A DNA stretch of 63,907 nt from Streptococcus devriesei DSM 19639 (GCF_000423725.1 NZ_AUIN01000001.1:1-63907), one strand, 5' to 3'. Shown: positions 36,492 through 45,431, counted from the first letter of the stretch. Numbers and translations are program-made. The notes: generated by a model not told the origin, from the letters alone.

Positions 36492-37790
36492 ATGCTAAAC
36501 CGTTATTCACGCCCTGAGATGGCGAACATTTGGAGTGAAGAGAACAAGTACCGTGCTTGGCTGGAGGTCGAGATTTTGGCCGATGAGGCATGGTCGGAGC
36601 TGGGGGAAATCCCTAAGGAAGATGTGGCGAAAATTCGTGCCAATGCGGACTTTGATATCGACCGTATTCTGGAGATTGAACAGGAGACCCGCCACGATGT
36701 GGTTGCCTTTACCCGTGCAGTGTCTGAGACACTGGGCCGCGAGCGCAAGTGGGTTCACTACGGCCTCACCTCGACCGATGTGGTGGACACGGCCTACGGC
36801 TACCTCTACAAGCAGGCGAACGCCATCATTCGCAAGGACTTGGACAATTTCCTCACGATTATCGCTGATAAGGCGCGTGAGCACAAGTTTACCATCATGA
36901 TGGGACGTACCCACGGTGTTCATGCGGAGCCAACGACTTTTGGTCTTAAATTAGCCACTTGGTACAGCGAAATGAAGCGCAACATTGAGCGTTTTGAACA
37001 TGCGGCCGCCGGTGTCGAAGCCGGGAAAATCTCCGGTGCCGTTGGGAACTTTGCCAACATTCCGCCATTTGTGGAAAAATACGTCTGTGAAAAATTAGGC
37101 ATTCGTCCGCAGGAAATTTCTACTCAGGTTCTGCCGCGTGACCTGCATGCTGAATACTTTGCCGTTCTTGCCAGCATTGCAACCTCAATTGAGCGCATGG
37201 CGACGGAAATCCGAGGTCTGCAAAAATCAGAACAGCGCGAAGTGGAAGAATTTTTTGCCAAGGGTCAAAAGGGCAGCTCTGCCATGCCTCATAAGCGTAA
37301 CCCGATCGGTTCTGAAAATATGACGGGTCTTGCGCGTGTTATTCGCGGTCACATGATTACGGCTTACGAGGACGTCTCCCTCTGGCATGAGCGTGATATT
37401 TCGCACTCCTCGGCTGAGCGCATCATCGCACCGGACACGACTATTCTCATCGACTACATGCTTAACCGTTTTGGCAATATCGTCAAAAACCTGACGGTTT
37501 TCCCGGAAAATATGCTGCGCAATATGGGCTCAACATTTGGTCTTATCTTCAGCCAGCGCGTTATGCTTAAGCTTATCGAAAAAGGCATGACCCGTGAAGA
37601 AGCCTATGATCTGGTTCAGCCTAAGACAGCCTATTCTTGGGACAATCAAGTGGACTTCAAACCGCTTCTTGAAGCTGACGAAGCTGTTACGTCGCGCTTA
37701 AGTCAGGATGAGATTGATGAGCTGTTCAACCCTGTTTACTACACTAAGCGTGTTGATGAGATTTTCAAGCGCATTGGCCTAGAAGATTAA
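36492..37790 (+). CDS. purB: Adenylosuccinate lyase
   Basis: Cleaves SAICAR to AICAR and adenylosuccinate to AMP. 432 residues from ATG 36492 (SD AAAGGA); the frame continues upstream to 36393 without RBS. Visible: [52 protein letters not shown] with the catalytic His, and the fumarase-lyase signature [11 protein letters not shown] (about 264-274). No PurBox is seen in the 165 bases before it. comR follows after 125 bases, the order found in S. mutans. Confidence 0.97.
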   Translation: MLNRYSRPEMANIWSEENKYRAWLEVEILADEAWSELGEIPKEDVAKIRANADFDIDRILEIEQETRHDVVAFTRAVSETLGRERKWVHYGLTSTDVVDTAYGYLYKQANAIIRKDLDNFLTIIADKAREHKFTIMMGRTHGVHAEPTTFGLKLATWYSEMKRNIERFEHAAAGVEAGKISGAVGNFANIPPFVEKYVCEKLGIRPQEISTQVLPRDLHAEYFAVLASIATSIERMATEIRGLQKSEQREVEEFFAKGQKGSSAMPHKRNPIGSENMTGLARVIRGHMITAYEDVSLWHERDISHSSAERIIAPDTTILIDYMLNRFGNIVKNLTVFPENMLRNMGSTFGLIFSQRVMLKLIEKGMTREEAYDLVQPKTAYSWDNQVDFKPLLEADEAVTSRLSQDEIDELFNPVYYTKRVDEIFKRIGLED

Positions 37791-37915
37791 TAAACGACAG
37801 ACAGCTGTGACGAAAGTCGCAGCTTTTTACACTTAAAAATCAGCATAAAAATATCAGAAAAATTTACTATATTATAGACTTATGATAGAATAATAAAAAA
37901 TGAGAAAGAGATTTT

Positions 37916-38830
37916 ATGTTAGAAGATTTTGGGGAGAGAGTAAAGCGGCTGCGGTTAGAAAAGGGACTGACCAAAGAAGTTTTCTGTCAAGATGAGTCTG
38001 AACTGTCCATGCGGCAGCTGACAAGGATTGAGTCGGGGGAGTCTGTTCCTACACTCAGAAAGGCTGTTTATATTGCTGAGCGTTTGGGTGTGACACTGGA
38101 TTATCTGACAGATGGGCGAAACATTGACCTGCCTAGCCGCTATAAGGAGCTGAAGTATCTGTTACTGAGAACACCGACCTACGGCGATCAGGAAAAGCTG
38201 GCTGAAAGGGAGGCTTATTTTGATGAGATTTTTAATCATTTTTACGACACCCTGCCGGAAGAAGAGCAGCTTGTGGTTGATGCTCTACAGTCGAAATTAG
38301 ACATTCATCTCAGTGAAAATATTGATTTTGGGGTTGGCATTTTAAATGATTACTTTGACCAAATCTTGATGCGCAAACGCTATCAGGTAAATGATTTAAT
38401 CATCATTGACCTCTATTTTTCCTGCCTGACCATCAGTGATTTGCGCAAGGATATTTTCGACTTAGATAAATACGATAAACTGATGCAGGTTCTGTTAAAG
38501 CAGAGTGATTATCTGCCCGTCGAAGATTTATTTGTACTTAATAATGTTCTGCTCAATAATTTCGGCATCCTCCTGCTTTTGGAAAAATATGACATGATCA
38601 AAGAGCTGATTGCAGTTGCCAATGACATCATGATGAAAACCTCTGATTTTCAAAAGAAACCTATTGTCAGTATACTCGAGTGGAAGCATTATCTGTTAGT
38701 CGAAAATGATGAAGCACGGGCTAGAAAAAGCTATGACTCCGCCATTTTATTTGCTAAATTAACTGAGAATACTACATTGAGAGAAAAATTAGAAAGAGAG
38801 TGGCAGCAGGATTCCCAAAACAGGACATAG
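37916..38830 (+). CDS. comR: Competence regulator ComR (Rgg-type)
   Basis: 304 residues. N-terminal helix-turn-helix about 5-62 (RVKRLRLEKGLTKEVFCQDESELSMRQLTRIESGESVPTLRKAVYIAERLG) and a C-terminal TPR-type helical domain that in known ComR binds the imported XIP pheromone. The bound protein activates comS and sigX through a palindromic box. Its stop codon (TAG, 38828-38830) lies inside such a box. Position after purB and before comS/ruvB is as in S. mutans. An inserted element of 289 bases now separates it from comS. Confidence 0.9.
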   Translation: MLEDFGERVKRLRLEKGLTKEVFCQDESELSMRQLTRIESGESVPTLRKAVYIAERLGVTLDYLTDGRNIDLPSRYKELKYLLLRTPTYGDQEKLAEREAYFDEIFNHFYDTLPEEEQLVVDALQSKLDIHLSENIDFGVGILNDYFDQILMRKRYQVNDLIIIDLYFSCLTISDLRKDIFDLDKYDKLMQVLLKQSDYLPVEDLFVLNNVLLNNFGILLLLEKYDMIKELIAVANDIMMKTSDFQKKPIVSILEWKHYLLVENDEARARKSYDSAILFAKLTENTTLREKLEREWQQDSQNRT

Positions 38831-38840
38831 ATGTCCTGTT
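38819..38840 (+). promoter_or_regulatory. ComR (ECom) box, left copy
   Basis: Inverted repeat with core GGACATAGATGTCC and flanks AACA/TGTT, the known form of the ComR box (about ACGGGACATNNATGTCCTGT). It overlaps the end of comR. The same 22-23 bases recur at 39131-39152. After this copy the sequence enters the inserted element; only a poor -10 (TATTTT, 38859-38864) lies at a spacing like that of the right copy. Confidence 0.8.
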
Positions 38841-39129
38841 CAGACTGAAGAAAAAGTCTATTTTCTTAAAAAGTAATATTTTGTTATGATACTTTCCTTA
38901 GGTAGCACGGACGATAGCGACTTCCTTCGGAATTCCATATCTAGATTTTGAGCCTAGGTCTCAAAATCTCCGAGAGGCAGAAACAGTGAGTTTCTGCCTC
39001 TTTTGCTACATCGGAAAATATCGGGTTAGGCTTTGATCGTTTCTATATCATCTTACAAAAACGAAAAGTGATAGTATTTTATGATGAAATTTGAGAGAGA
39101 ATTTAGTTTTGGGAGTTTGTCTACAACCT
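38841..39129 (+). mobile_element. Non-coding insertion element (family R, copy 2) between comR and comS
   Basis: 289 bases with the same ends as 4566-4944 (CAGACTGAAG at the left, GTCTACAACCT at the right) and no ORF. Core: GATACTTTCC (38888-38897) with GGAAAATATC (39013-39022), GTAGC/GCTAC, AGATTTTGAG/CTCAAAATCT (38943-38969), GGCAGAAAC/GTTTCTGCC (38976-38998, followed by TCTTTT). P4 is TTCC-TTC-GGAA. Flanked by direct repeats of the ComR box, which is read as target duplication. Lacks the 89-base extra part of the other copy. Confidence 0.78.
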
Positions 39130-39130
39130 A

Positions 39131-39177
39131 AACAGGACATAGATGTCCTGTTCTTTTCTTCTCCAATACTTTATAAT
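39131..39177 (+). promoter_or_regulatory. comS promoter: ComR box right copy and -10
   Basis: Box with core GGACATAGATGTCC at 39131-39152, a pyrimidine-rich spacer (TTCTTTTCTTCTCC), and TATAAT at 39172-39177, 19 bases after the box. No sigma-70 -35 is needed at ComR-activated promoters, and none is seen. The start lies 30 bases downstream with SD AAAGGAGAAAGGG. Confidence 0.85.
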
Positions 39178-39207
39178 GATACCATCAAAAAAGAAAGGAG
39201 AAAGGGT

Positions 39208-39261
39208 ATGGCTACAGTTTTTTTAACAATTTTAAGAGCCCTTGACTGGTGGGGAATCTAG
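39208..39261 (+). CDS. comS: ComS competence pheromone precursor (sigX-inducing peptide)
   Basis: 17 residues: MATVFLTILRALDWWGI, too short for ordinary gene finders. The double Trp near the C terminus (LDWWGI) is the hallmark of type II ComS; S. mutans has GLDWWSL. The mature pheromone is probably the last seven residues, ALDWWGI, exported, processed and re-imported by Opp/Ami to bind ComR. Supported by the ComR box promoter, strong SD, and place between comR and ruvB. Exact N terminus of the mature peptide is inferred by analogy. Confidence 0.88.
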   Translation: MATVFLTILRALDWWGI

Positions 39262-39374
39262 TTTGTGAAAACACAGCTAAAACTTCCAGATAAGGCTTTT
39301 TGATCAGTATCAGGCCGCACAGTTTTTTAGCAAATATACCAGAAGTACTCAAAAGCGGTCTTACGGTCAAAAAG

Positions 39375-39414
39375 AGAAAGATTTTTGCCTTTCAGCAAAG
39401 GTCTTTCTTTTTTT
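39375..39414 (+). terminator. Terminator downstream of comS
   Basis: AGAAAGAT / GTCTTTCT stem with inner TTTTTGC/GCAAA pairing, followed by TTTTTTG. It insulates comS from ruvB. Between comS and this site (39262-39374) nothing else is seen. Confidence 0.75.
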
Positions 39415-39489
39415 GCAGAGCTGTTTAAATTTTTGGCCGAGACTGATTTTTGTCTTTTTCTTTTGCCTGCAAGATGATACAATTAAACT

Positions 39490-40491
39490 ATGACTAGAAT
39501 TTTAGATAATGAGCTTATGGGTGATGAAGAGTTTGCTGAACGAACTCTGCGCCCGCAGTATTTGCAGGAATATATTGGTCAAAATAAGGTAAAGGATCAG
39601 CTGAAAATTTTTATTGAGGCGGCCAAGCAGCGCGATGAGGCTCTGGATCATGTCTTGCTTTTTGGTCCTCCGGGGCTTGGTAAGACCACGATGGCCTTTG
39701 TCATTGCGAATGAACTGGGAGTCAATCTCAAACAAACCAGCGGACCGGCTATTGAGAAGGCTGGTGATTTGGTAGCTGTTCTCAATGAATTGGAACCTGG
39801 AGATGTGCTTTTTATTGATGAAATTCACCGAATGCCCATGGCTGTAGAAGAGGTTCTTTACAGTGCTATGGAGGATTTCTACATTGACATTATGATTGGT
39901 GCCGGTGAAACCTCCCGCAGTGTGCATCTTGATTTGCCGCCATTCACGCTGATTGGTGCAACGACACGTGCCGGTATGCTCTCTAATCCATTGCGGGCCC
40001 GCTTTGGGATTACCGGTCACATGGAATACTATACAGAAGCTGACCTGACCGAGATTGTTGAGCGGACAGCGGATATTTTTGAGATGGAAATTACCCATCA
40101 GGCTTCGCTCGAATTAGCCAGACGCTCCCGCGGAACTCCGCGTATTGCTAACCGTCTGTTAAAGCGCGTGCGTGATTATGCGCAGATTATGGGAGACGGT
40201 CTGATTGATAATCAAATAACGGATAAGGCTCTGACCATGCTTGATGTGGATCATGAAGGGCTGGATTATATTGACCAGAAGATTCTCAAAACAATGATTG
40301 AAATGTATCACGGCGGGCCTGTGGGCCTGGGAACGCTGTCGGTGAATATCGCGGAAGAGCGTGAAACGGTTGAGGACATGTATGAGCCCTACCTCATTCA
40401 AAAAGGCTTTATTATGCGAACGCGCAGCGGCCGTGTCGCAACGGCTAAGGCTTATGAACACTTGGGCTATGATTATATAGAAGACAACTAA
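39490..40491 (+). CDS. ruvB: Holliday junction branch-migration helicase RuvB
   Basis: 333-residue AAA+ motor that drives RuvA-bound Holliday junctions. Walker [10 protein letters not shown] (about 58-66), Walker [10 protein letters not shown] (about 107-115), sensor 1 [18 protein letters not shown], and C-terminal winged helix ([26 protein letters not shown]). Length normal. A -10 like TACAATTAAACTATG lies just before the start, so the leader is short. The phosphatase gene follows after 28 bases. Confidence 0.97.
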   Translation: MTRILDNELMGDEEFAERTLRPQYLQEYIGQNKVKDQLKIFIEAAKQRDEALDHVLLFGPPGLGKTTMAFVIANELGVNLKQTSGPAIEKAGDLVAVLNELEPGDVLFIDEIHRMPMAVEEVLYSAMEDFYIDIMIGAGETSRSVHLDLPPFTLIGATTRAGMLSNPLRARFGITGHMEYYTEADLTEIVERTADIFEMEITHQASLELARRSRGTPRIANRLLKRVRDYAQIMGDGLIDNQITDKALTMLDVDHEGLDYIDQKILKTMIEMYHGGPVGLGTLSVNIAEERETVEDMYEPYLIQKGFIMRTRSGRVATAKAYEHLGYDYIEDN

Positions 40492-40519
40492 CGGCTTGAG
40501 CATTAAAAGGAAATGATAT

Positions 40520-40942
40520 ATGAAGAAGATTTGTTTTGTCTGCTTGGGAAATATCTGCCGCAGTCCAATGGCCGAATTTGTCATGAAAGCAGTTGCTTCC
40601 GACAATCTTGAAATTGCCAGCCGAGCTACTTCCGGCTGGGAGCACGGCAATCCGATTCATCGCGGGACACAGAAAATTTTTAAAAAATATGATATTGCCT
40701 ATGATTCTTCCAAGAAATCTCAGCAGATTAGCATGACTGACTTTCGCTATTTTGATGTTATCATTGGTATGGATCGTGCAAATGTCCGTGATTTGAAGAA
40801 AATGTCAAAGGGTCAGTTTGATGATAAAATCTTCCTTTTTACAGATGGCGGAGTGCCGGATCCTTATTATACAGGGGACTTTGAAGAAACTTACCGCTTA
40901 GTTCAAAAGGGCTGCCGCATGTGGCTGGGAAAAATTGATTAG
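40520..40942 (+). CDS. Low-molecular-weight protein-tyrosine phosphatase
   Basis: 140 residues. P-loop VCLGNICRSPMAEF with the catalytic Cys and Arg of CX5R (Cys8, Arg14), and the general-acid Asp in VPDPYYTG (about 114-121). In S. pyogenes the gene at this place (SP-PTP) affects tyrosine phosphorylation of several proteins; here the role is inferred. SD AAAGGAAA. Length slightly shorter than the usual 145-155, but both catalytic ends are present. Confidence 0.92.
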   Translation: MKKICFVCLGNICRSPMAEFVMKAVASDNLEIASRATSGWEHGNPIHRGTQKIFKKYDIAYDSSKKSQQISMTDFRYFDVIIGMDRANVRDLKKMSKGQFDDKIFLFTDGGVPDPYYTGDFEETYRLVQKGCRMWLGKID

Positions 40943-40949
40943 CTGCACC

Positions 40950-40977
40950 TTGTTATATTTTCAAATTGTAGTAAAAT
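40950..40977 (+). promoter_or_regulatory. Promoter before the MORN gene
   Basis: TTGTTA (40950-40955), 16-base spacer, TAAAAT (40972-40977). Confidence 0.5.
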
Positions 40978-41007
40978 GGCATTATTAAATAGAATTGAAT
41001 AAATAAG

Positions 41008-41388
41008 ATGAAGAAGATACAGATAACAAGAGAAAAATTAGAATTATTAGCAGTCATTGTCATCGTTGTATGCGGCTTATCTGTTTTTAGCATTAAATTT
41101 GGCAGCAAGGCAACGCTGACCTATGAAAATGGCAAAATTCAATACACCGGCTATGTCCTCAACCATCGGATGAACGGTCAGGGCAAGCTGACCTACCCTA
41201 ACGGAGATGTCTATGAGGGCAACTTTGTTAACGGTGTTTTCAACGGCCGCGGTACTTTCAAATCCGGCATGGGCTGGTCCTATACCGGAGAGTTCAAGAA
41301 AGGTCAGGCTGACGGTCAGGGCAAGCTGATTGCTAAGGACAAGAAAATTTATAAAGGAAAGTTTAAACAGGGAATTTATCAAAAATGA
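41008..41388 (+). CDS. MORN-repeat membrane-anchored protein
   Basis: 126 residues: one membrane segment about 15-32 (LLAVIVIVVCGLSVFSIKF) then three MORN repeats (YTGYVLNHRMNGQGKLTYPNG, YEGNFVNGVFNGRGTFKSG, YTGEFKKGQADGQGKLIAKD), beta-hairpin units that bind lipids or proteins. It overlaps the acyltransferase gene by four bases (ATGA), a pairing typical of streptococci at this locus, so a joint function at the envelope is likely. Confidence 0.85.
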   Translation: MKKIQITREKLELLAVIVIVVCGLSVFSIKFGSKATLTYENGKIQYTGYVLNHRMNGQGKLTYPNGDVYEGNFVNGVFNGRGTFKSGMGWSYTGEFKKGQADGQGKLIAKDKKIYKGKFKQGIYQK

Positions 41389-43169
41389 GAATAAAATGGT
41401 TTTCTTTTGTTAGAATTGCCGGGCTTTTTCTGGTTTTATTCTATCACTTCTTTAAGCAGGCTTTTCCGGGCGGCTTTATTGGAGTAGACGTTTTCTTCAC
41501 TTTTTCAGGGTATCTTATCACAGCCTTGCTGATTGATGAGTATGCTCGAAATAAGGCAATAGACCTTTTAGGCTTTTTGCGGCGGCGCTTTTATCGTATT
41601 GTTCCGCCTTTGGTTATCATGGTGCTGGTAACCATGCCCTTTACCTTTTTGATTAGAAAAGATTTTGTGGCGGACATTGGCCGGCAGATTGCTGCTGTGC
41701 TGGGATTCACGACTAATCTTTATGAGATTTTTACGGGCAGCAGCTATGAAAGTCAGTTTATTCCGCATCTTTTTGTCCATACTTGGAGTTTAGCCATTGA
41801 GGTGCATTTTTACCTTTTTTGGGGTATTCTGGTGTGGTTTTTGTCAAGAAAGGTTAAAGATCAGCGGCAGTTCCGCGGGCTGATTTTCCTGATTTCGGCA
41901 GTTCTGTTTCTTTTCAGCTTTGCCAGCATGTTCATACGTGCTTTCTTTGTAAGCAATTTTTCAGTCATTTACTTCTCAACGCTGACGCACATTTTTCCAT
42001 TTTTCCTGGGAGCTATTTTTGCGACAACCTCAGGGATTCGTGAAACAACCAAGCGGTTTAAGAAAAATGTTCGCCTCTGGCCGACAAAGCGCGTGCTTGT
42101 TTACATGATCGGCAGTGCGGCTTTGCTCTTTCTGTTAGGCTTTGTACTTGACTTTGATAGTATTATTACTTACCTATTTGGTTTTGGTCTGGCTAGCTTA
42201 TTTACAGCTGTCATGGTCTATTCAAGCCGTATTTTGCATGAACAGACGCCTGATTTATCGGAGCCTGCTGCTGTCACTTATCTGGCGGATATCAGCTATG
42301 GCATGTATCTTTTTCACTGGCCTTTTTACATCATTTTTGGTCAGCTGATGAGTAACTGGCTGGCAGTTATCTTTACCTTGTTTTTCTCAGTTGTCTTTTC
42401 AACGCTTTCTTACTATGTTGTTGAGCCCTATATTGCCGGTAAACGCTCCTCTCTTTTTGGATTGGAAATCCACCTGGATCAGTATAAAAAATGGTTTTAC
42501 GGTCTTGCCGGTCTTTTGACTGCTATCGTTTTGGGTATTACCGTCACTGCGCCGCATGTCGGTGCCTTTGAGACCAGCCTGCTGGTTGATTCGCTTAATC
42601 AGGCTGATAACAATATGAACCGAACCCATACGCTTGCTGCCGGTGATGCCGGTGCCATTAGTGATATTACTGTTATCGGTGACTCGGTCACACTGCGCTC
42701 CAGCTCTGCTTTTTCAGCAGTCCTGCCGGAAGCGCAAGTTGATGCAGCGGTAAGCCGAAATTTTGAAAGTGCCTATGAGATCTTCCAAAACCATATCACC
42801 AACAAGAGTTTGTCCAAAACAGTAGTTCTTGCTGTTGGTGTCAATTCAATTGAGGGATATGAAAACAACATCCAGCAGTTTATCAATGCTCTTCCGGACG
42901 GCCATCGTTTAGTTATTGTGACGCCTTACAATACTAAAGACGAGCGTATTCCTGATGTTCGCAGCTATGAGCTAAGTCTGGCTAAAAAGTACAAATATGT
43001 TACGGTTGCAGACTGGTATGAAGCGGCTGTTGCGCATTCTGAAATTTGGACGGAGTCTGATGGTGTTCACTATAATGACAGCAGTGATGAAGGGGCGAAA
43101 CTCTATGTTGAAACCATTAAAAAAGCCATTCAGACGTCTGCTAAAAAACCTGCAAAAGGTGAAAAATAA
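41385..43169 (+). CDS. OatA-like acyltransferase, membrane acyltransferase-3 plus SGNH domain
   Basis: 594 residues. Residues about 1-350 form the acyltransferase-3 membrane domain with ten or more helices (LVLFYHFFKQAFPGGFIGVDVFFTFSGYLI, HTWSLAIEVHFYLFW, ISYGMYLFHWPFYI). A linker leads to an extracytoplasmic SGNH domain about 425-580 with TVIGDSVTLRSS (nucleophile Ser) and DGVHYN (catalytic Asp and His). OatA proteins acetylate the 6-OH of MurNAc and give lysozyme resistance; the layout fits, though other polymers are possible acceptors. Followed by a terminator at 43229. Confidence 0.88.
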   Translation: MRIKWFSFVRIAGLFLVLFYHFFKQAFPGGFIGVDVFFTFSGYLITALLIDEYARNKAIDLLGFLRRRFYRIVPPLVIMVLVTMPFTFLIRKDFVADIGRQIAAVLGFTTNLYEIFTGSSYESQFIPHLFVHTWSLAIEVHFYLFWGILVWFLSRKVKDQRQFRGLIFLISAVLFLFSFASMFIRAFFVSNFSVIYFSTLTHIFPFFLGAIFATTSGIRETTKRFKKNVRLWPTKRVLVYMIGSAALLFLLGFVLDFDSIITYLFGFGLASLFTAVMVYSSRILHEQTPDLSEPAAVTYLADISYGMYLFHWPFYIIFGQLMSNWLAVIFTLFFSVVFSTLSYYVVEPYIAGKRSSLFGLEIHLDQYKKWFYGLAGLLTAIVLGITVTAPHVGAFETSLLVDSLNQADNNMNRTHTLAAGDAGAISDITVIGDSVTLRSSSAFSAVLPEAQVDAAVSRNFESAYEIFQNHITNKSLSKTVVLAVGVNSIEGYENNIQQFINALPDGHRLVIVTPYNTKDERIPDVRSYELSLAKKYKYVTVADWYEAAVAHSEIWTESDGVHYNDSSDEGAKLYVETIKKAIQTSAKKPAKGEK

Positions 43170-43228
43170 GCAGTTTCTAAAAGGAATAAATGCCTAAGCG
43201 CAGGTAATTGATTCCTCCTTCTATAAAG

Positions 43229-43267
43229 AAAAGCATACCTGCCGATTTATGCCAGCTATGCTTTTTG
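43229..43267 (+). terminator. Terminator after the acyltransferase gene
   Basis: AAAAGCATA pairs with TATGCTTTTT, with inner CCTGCC..GCCAGC, ending in a T run. The rest of the gap to 43440 holds only a GACACT/AGTGTC hairpin (about 43350-43376). Confidence 0.75.
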
Positions 43268-43440
43268 TTTGTTGTTTCCCATGTGAATAAATGCTACAGA
43301 ATAATGCTAGCAAAGCCAATATAAAGCGGGAAAATGAAGAGAAAAGCTGACACTGCTTAGGTCAATTAGTGTCTAAAGCTAACGTTCGATGTCATCTATA
43401 ATAACATTTACAAAATCTTTAAAAAACTTTTAAAATGGGC

Positions 43441-43630
43441 TTGCAAAAACAAATTCTTGCGTTATAATATAGGTGACATCAAATGGTAGAAACAGGAGGG
43501 TACAGTGCAAATGTCTGCTTTGCTTTACAATGCTTTGGCGGTGGTATGGATTTCCATTGCCGGGGTAGATTCTCGCTGGGGCAACTAAATTTTTTACTCA
43601 AAAAGCTGGGAATTTCCCGGCTTTTTGAGT
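43441..43630 (+). other. Self-contained small transcription unit (promoter, peptide ORF, terminator)
   Basis: Promoter: TTGCAA (43441-43446), 16 bases, TATAAT (43463-43468). SD AGGAGGG (43494-43500). ORF 43511-43588. Terminator: ACTCAAAAAGC (43596-43606) with GCTTTTTGAGT (43620-43630). All signals of a gene are present within 190 bases, with the protein gene thrC starting only later. Confidence 0.7.
43511..43588 (+). CDS. 25-residue orphan hydrophobic peptide
   Basis: Reads MSALLYNALAVVWISIAG followed by VDSRWGN. A GTG at 43505 would give 27 residues and lies closer to the strong SD AGGAGGG. A hydrophobic stretch of about 15 residues and a charged end with Trp suggest a membrane or secreted peptide. 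I recognise no family. It has its own promoter and terminator, so it is expressed alone. Could be a signalling peptide, a type I toxin-like peptide or a leader left from a lost gene. Confidence 0.6.
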   Translation: MSALLYNALAVVWISIAGVDSRWGN

Positions 43631-43784
43631 GCTTTCTAATCCAGCGGCTGCAGAGAAAATAAGTAGTTGACTAATGATTTAAAGGCGGTTTTAGATTTTT
43701 CACCTAGCTGAATAAAGCTACGCTCTTTTGATATAATTATGGTATAATGCTAAAAAAGCTATCTATAAAAGAAGAGGATGAATC

Positions 43785-45269
43785 ATGACCCTAGTTTATC
43801 AATCAACTCGTGATGCCAATAATACTGTGACTGCCAGCCAGGCCATTTTGCAGGGATTAGCTGCAGACGGCGGTTTGTTCACACCTGTTTCTTATCCGCA
43901 GGTTGAACTGGATTTTGAACAGCTTAAAACAGCTTCTTATCAGGAAGTTGCTAAATTAGTTTTGTCTGCTTTTTTAGATGATTTCACTGAAGAAGAGCTG
44001 GATTACTGCATTGCACATGCTTATGATGATAAGTTTGACACGCCAGCGATTGCACCGCTTGTGAAACTTAACGGCCAGTATAATCTTGAGCTCTTTCACG
44101 GCTCAACAATTGCTTTTAAGGACATGGCTTTGTCTATTCTTCCTTATTTGATGACAGCAGCAGCTAAAAAGCAGGGTGTGGATAATAAAATTGTTATTTT
44201 AACAGCAACGTCGGGTGATACAGGTAAAGCTGCCATGGCAGGCTTTGCTGATGTTCCGGGAACGGAAATTATTGTTTTTTATCCTCATGGAGGCGTCAGC
44301 AAAATCCAAGAACTGCAAATGACAACACAAAAGGGCAGCAATACTCATGTCATTGCAATTGAAGGAAACTTTGATGATGCTCAGACCAATGTTAAAAAGA
44401 TGTTCAATGATGCTGAACTGCGGGATAAGCTGCTGGAAAAAGGAGCTCAGTTCTCTTCTGCCAATTCAATGAATGTCGGCCGCTTGATTCCTCAGGTTGT
44501 TTACTATGTTTATGCCTATGCACAGCTGGTTAAATCCGGAGATATTCAAAATGGAGACAAGGTTAACTTTACCGTTCCGACCGGAAATTTTGGCAATATC
44601 TTAGCTGCTTATTATGCCTATCAAATTGGTGTGCCAATTGGAAAATTAATCTGTGCTTCCAATGAAAACAATGTGTTGACAGATTTCTTTAAAACAGGAA
44701 CTTATGACAAAAAGCGTGACTTCTATGTTACCACCAGTCCGTCCATGGATATTTTAGTCTCATCAAACTTAGAACGGCTCATTTTCCATCTGCTGGGCAA
44801 TGATTCTGCTAAGACCAAGGAGCTCATGGAAGCTCTGGCAGAAAAAGGCGAATACACCTTGGAAAATGCAGATCAAGATATTTTAGATTTGTTTGCAGCA
44901 GGGTTTGCCAGCGAAGCAGAAACAGCTGCAGAAATCAAGCGTGTCTATGAAGAGAATAAGTACGTTGAAGATCCGCATACAGCTGTTGCTTCTGCTGTTT
45001 ACCATGCCTATAAGACAGCTTCAGGCGACCTGAGACCGACAGTCATTGCGTCAACAGCCAGCCCTTATAAATTTCCGCGGGTTACCGTTCAGGCGGTAAC
45101 CGGTAAGGATTCAGGGGATGATTTTGCAGCTGTCCGCGACTTAAATGAACTGTCGGGTGTTGCCGTGCCGGCAGCGGTTGCCGGTCTTGACAGTGCTTTG
45201 GTTCGTCATCGAAAGGTAGTTGCAGCTTCTGATATGCAAAAGGCGGTTGAGTCTTATTTAGAGATCTGA
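43785..45269 (+). CDS. thrC: Threonine synthase
   Basis: PLP enzyme that converts O-phosphohomoserine to threonine. 494 residues, the long form. N terminus LVYQSTRDANNTVTASQAILQGLAADGGLFTP, PLP lysine in HGSTIAFKDMALS (about residue 111), TSGDTGKAAM, and the C-terminal TVIASTASPYKFP. The -10 TATAAT is at 43743-43748 (a second TATAAT at 43732-43737). SD GAAGAGG. The gap after it (45270-45431) has a short stem AGTTTG/CAAACT and a tandem ATTGACGCGG (45323-45342). Confidence 0.95.
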   Translation: MTLVYQSTRDANNTVTASQAILQGLAADGGLFTPVSYPQVELDFEQLKTASYQEVAKLVLSAFLDDFTEEELDYCIAHAYDDKFDTPAIAPLVKLNGQYNLELFHGSTIAFKDMALSILPYLMTAAAKKQGVDNKIVILTATSGDTGKAAMAGFADVPGTEIIVFYPHGGVSKIQELQMTTQKGSNTHVIAIEGNFDDAQTNVKKMFNDAELRDKLLEKGAQFSSANSMNVGRLIPQVVYYVYAYAQLVKSGDIQNGDKVNFTVPTGNFGNILAAYYAYQIGVPIGKLICASNENNVLTDFFKTGTYDKKRDFYVTTSPSMDILVSSNLERLIFHLLGNDSAKTKELMEALAEKGEYTLENADQDILDLFAAGFASEAETAAEIKRVYEENKYVEDPHTAVASAVYHAYKTASGDLRPTVIASTASPYKFPRVTVQAVTGKDSGDDFAAVRDLNELSGVAVPAAVAGLDSALVRHRKVVAASDMQKAVESYLEI

Positions 45270-45431
45270 TAGGGAGTTTGGGGCGAAAGTCTCAAACTCT
45301 TAATTTTATCCGGCTTTAAATGATTGACGCGGATTGACGCGGTGATTTTTTGAACAGTGGGGAAAGTGGTTCCGTTAAACTGATGTCTGATTTTGTCGGT
45401 TTAGCGAGTGTTGTTACGGATTTTCGTGTAT

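Noticed and set aside
38900..38915. T-box-like string (AGGTAGCACGGACG) in the element core
   Set aside because: It resembles the T-box antiterminator sequence only loosely, there is no specifier stem, and in the pur copies it lies on the strand opposite to the genes.
43511..43588. Fst/Ldr-type type I toxin
   Set aside because: The peptide lacks the PxxVG...W signature and basic C terminus of that family, and no antisense promoter is evident.
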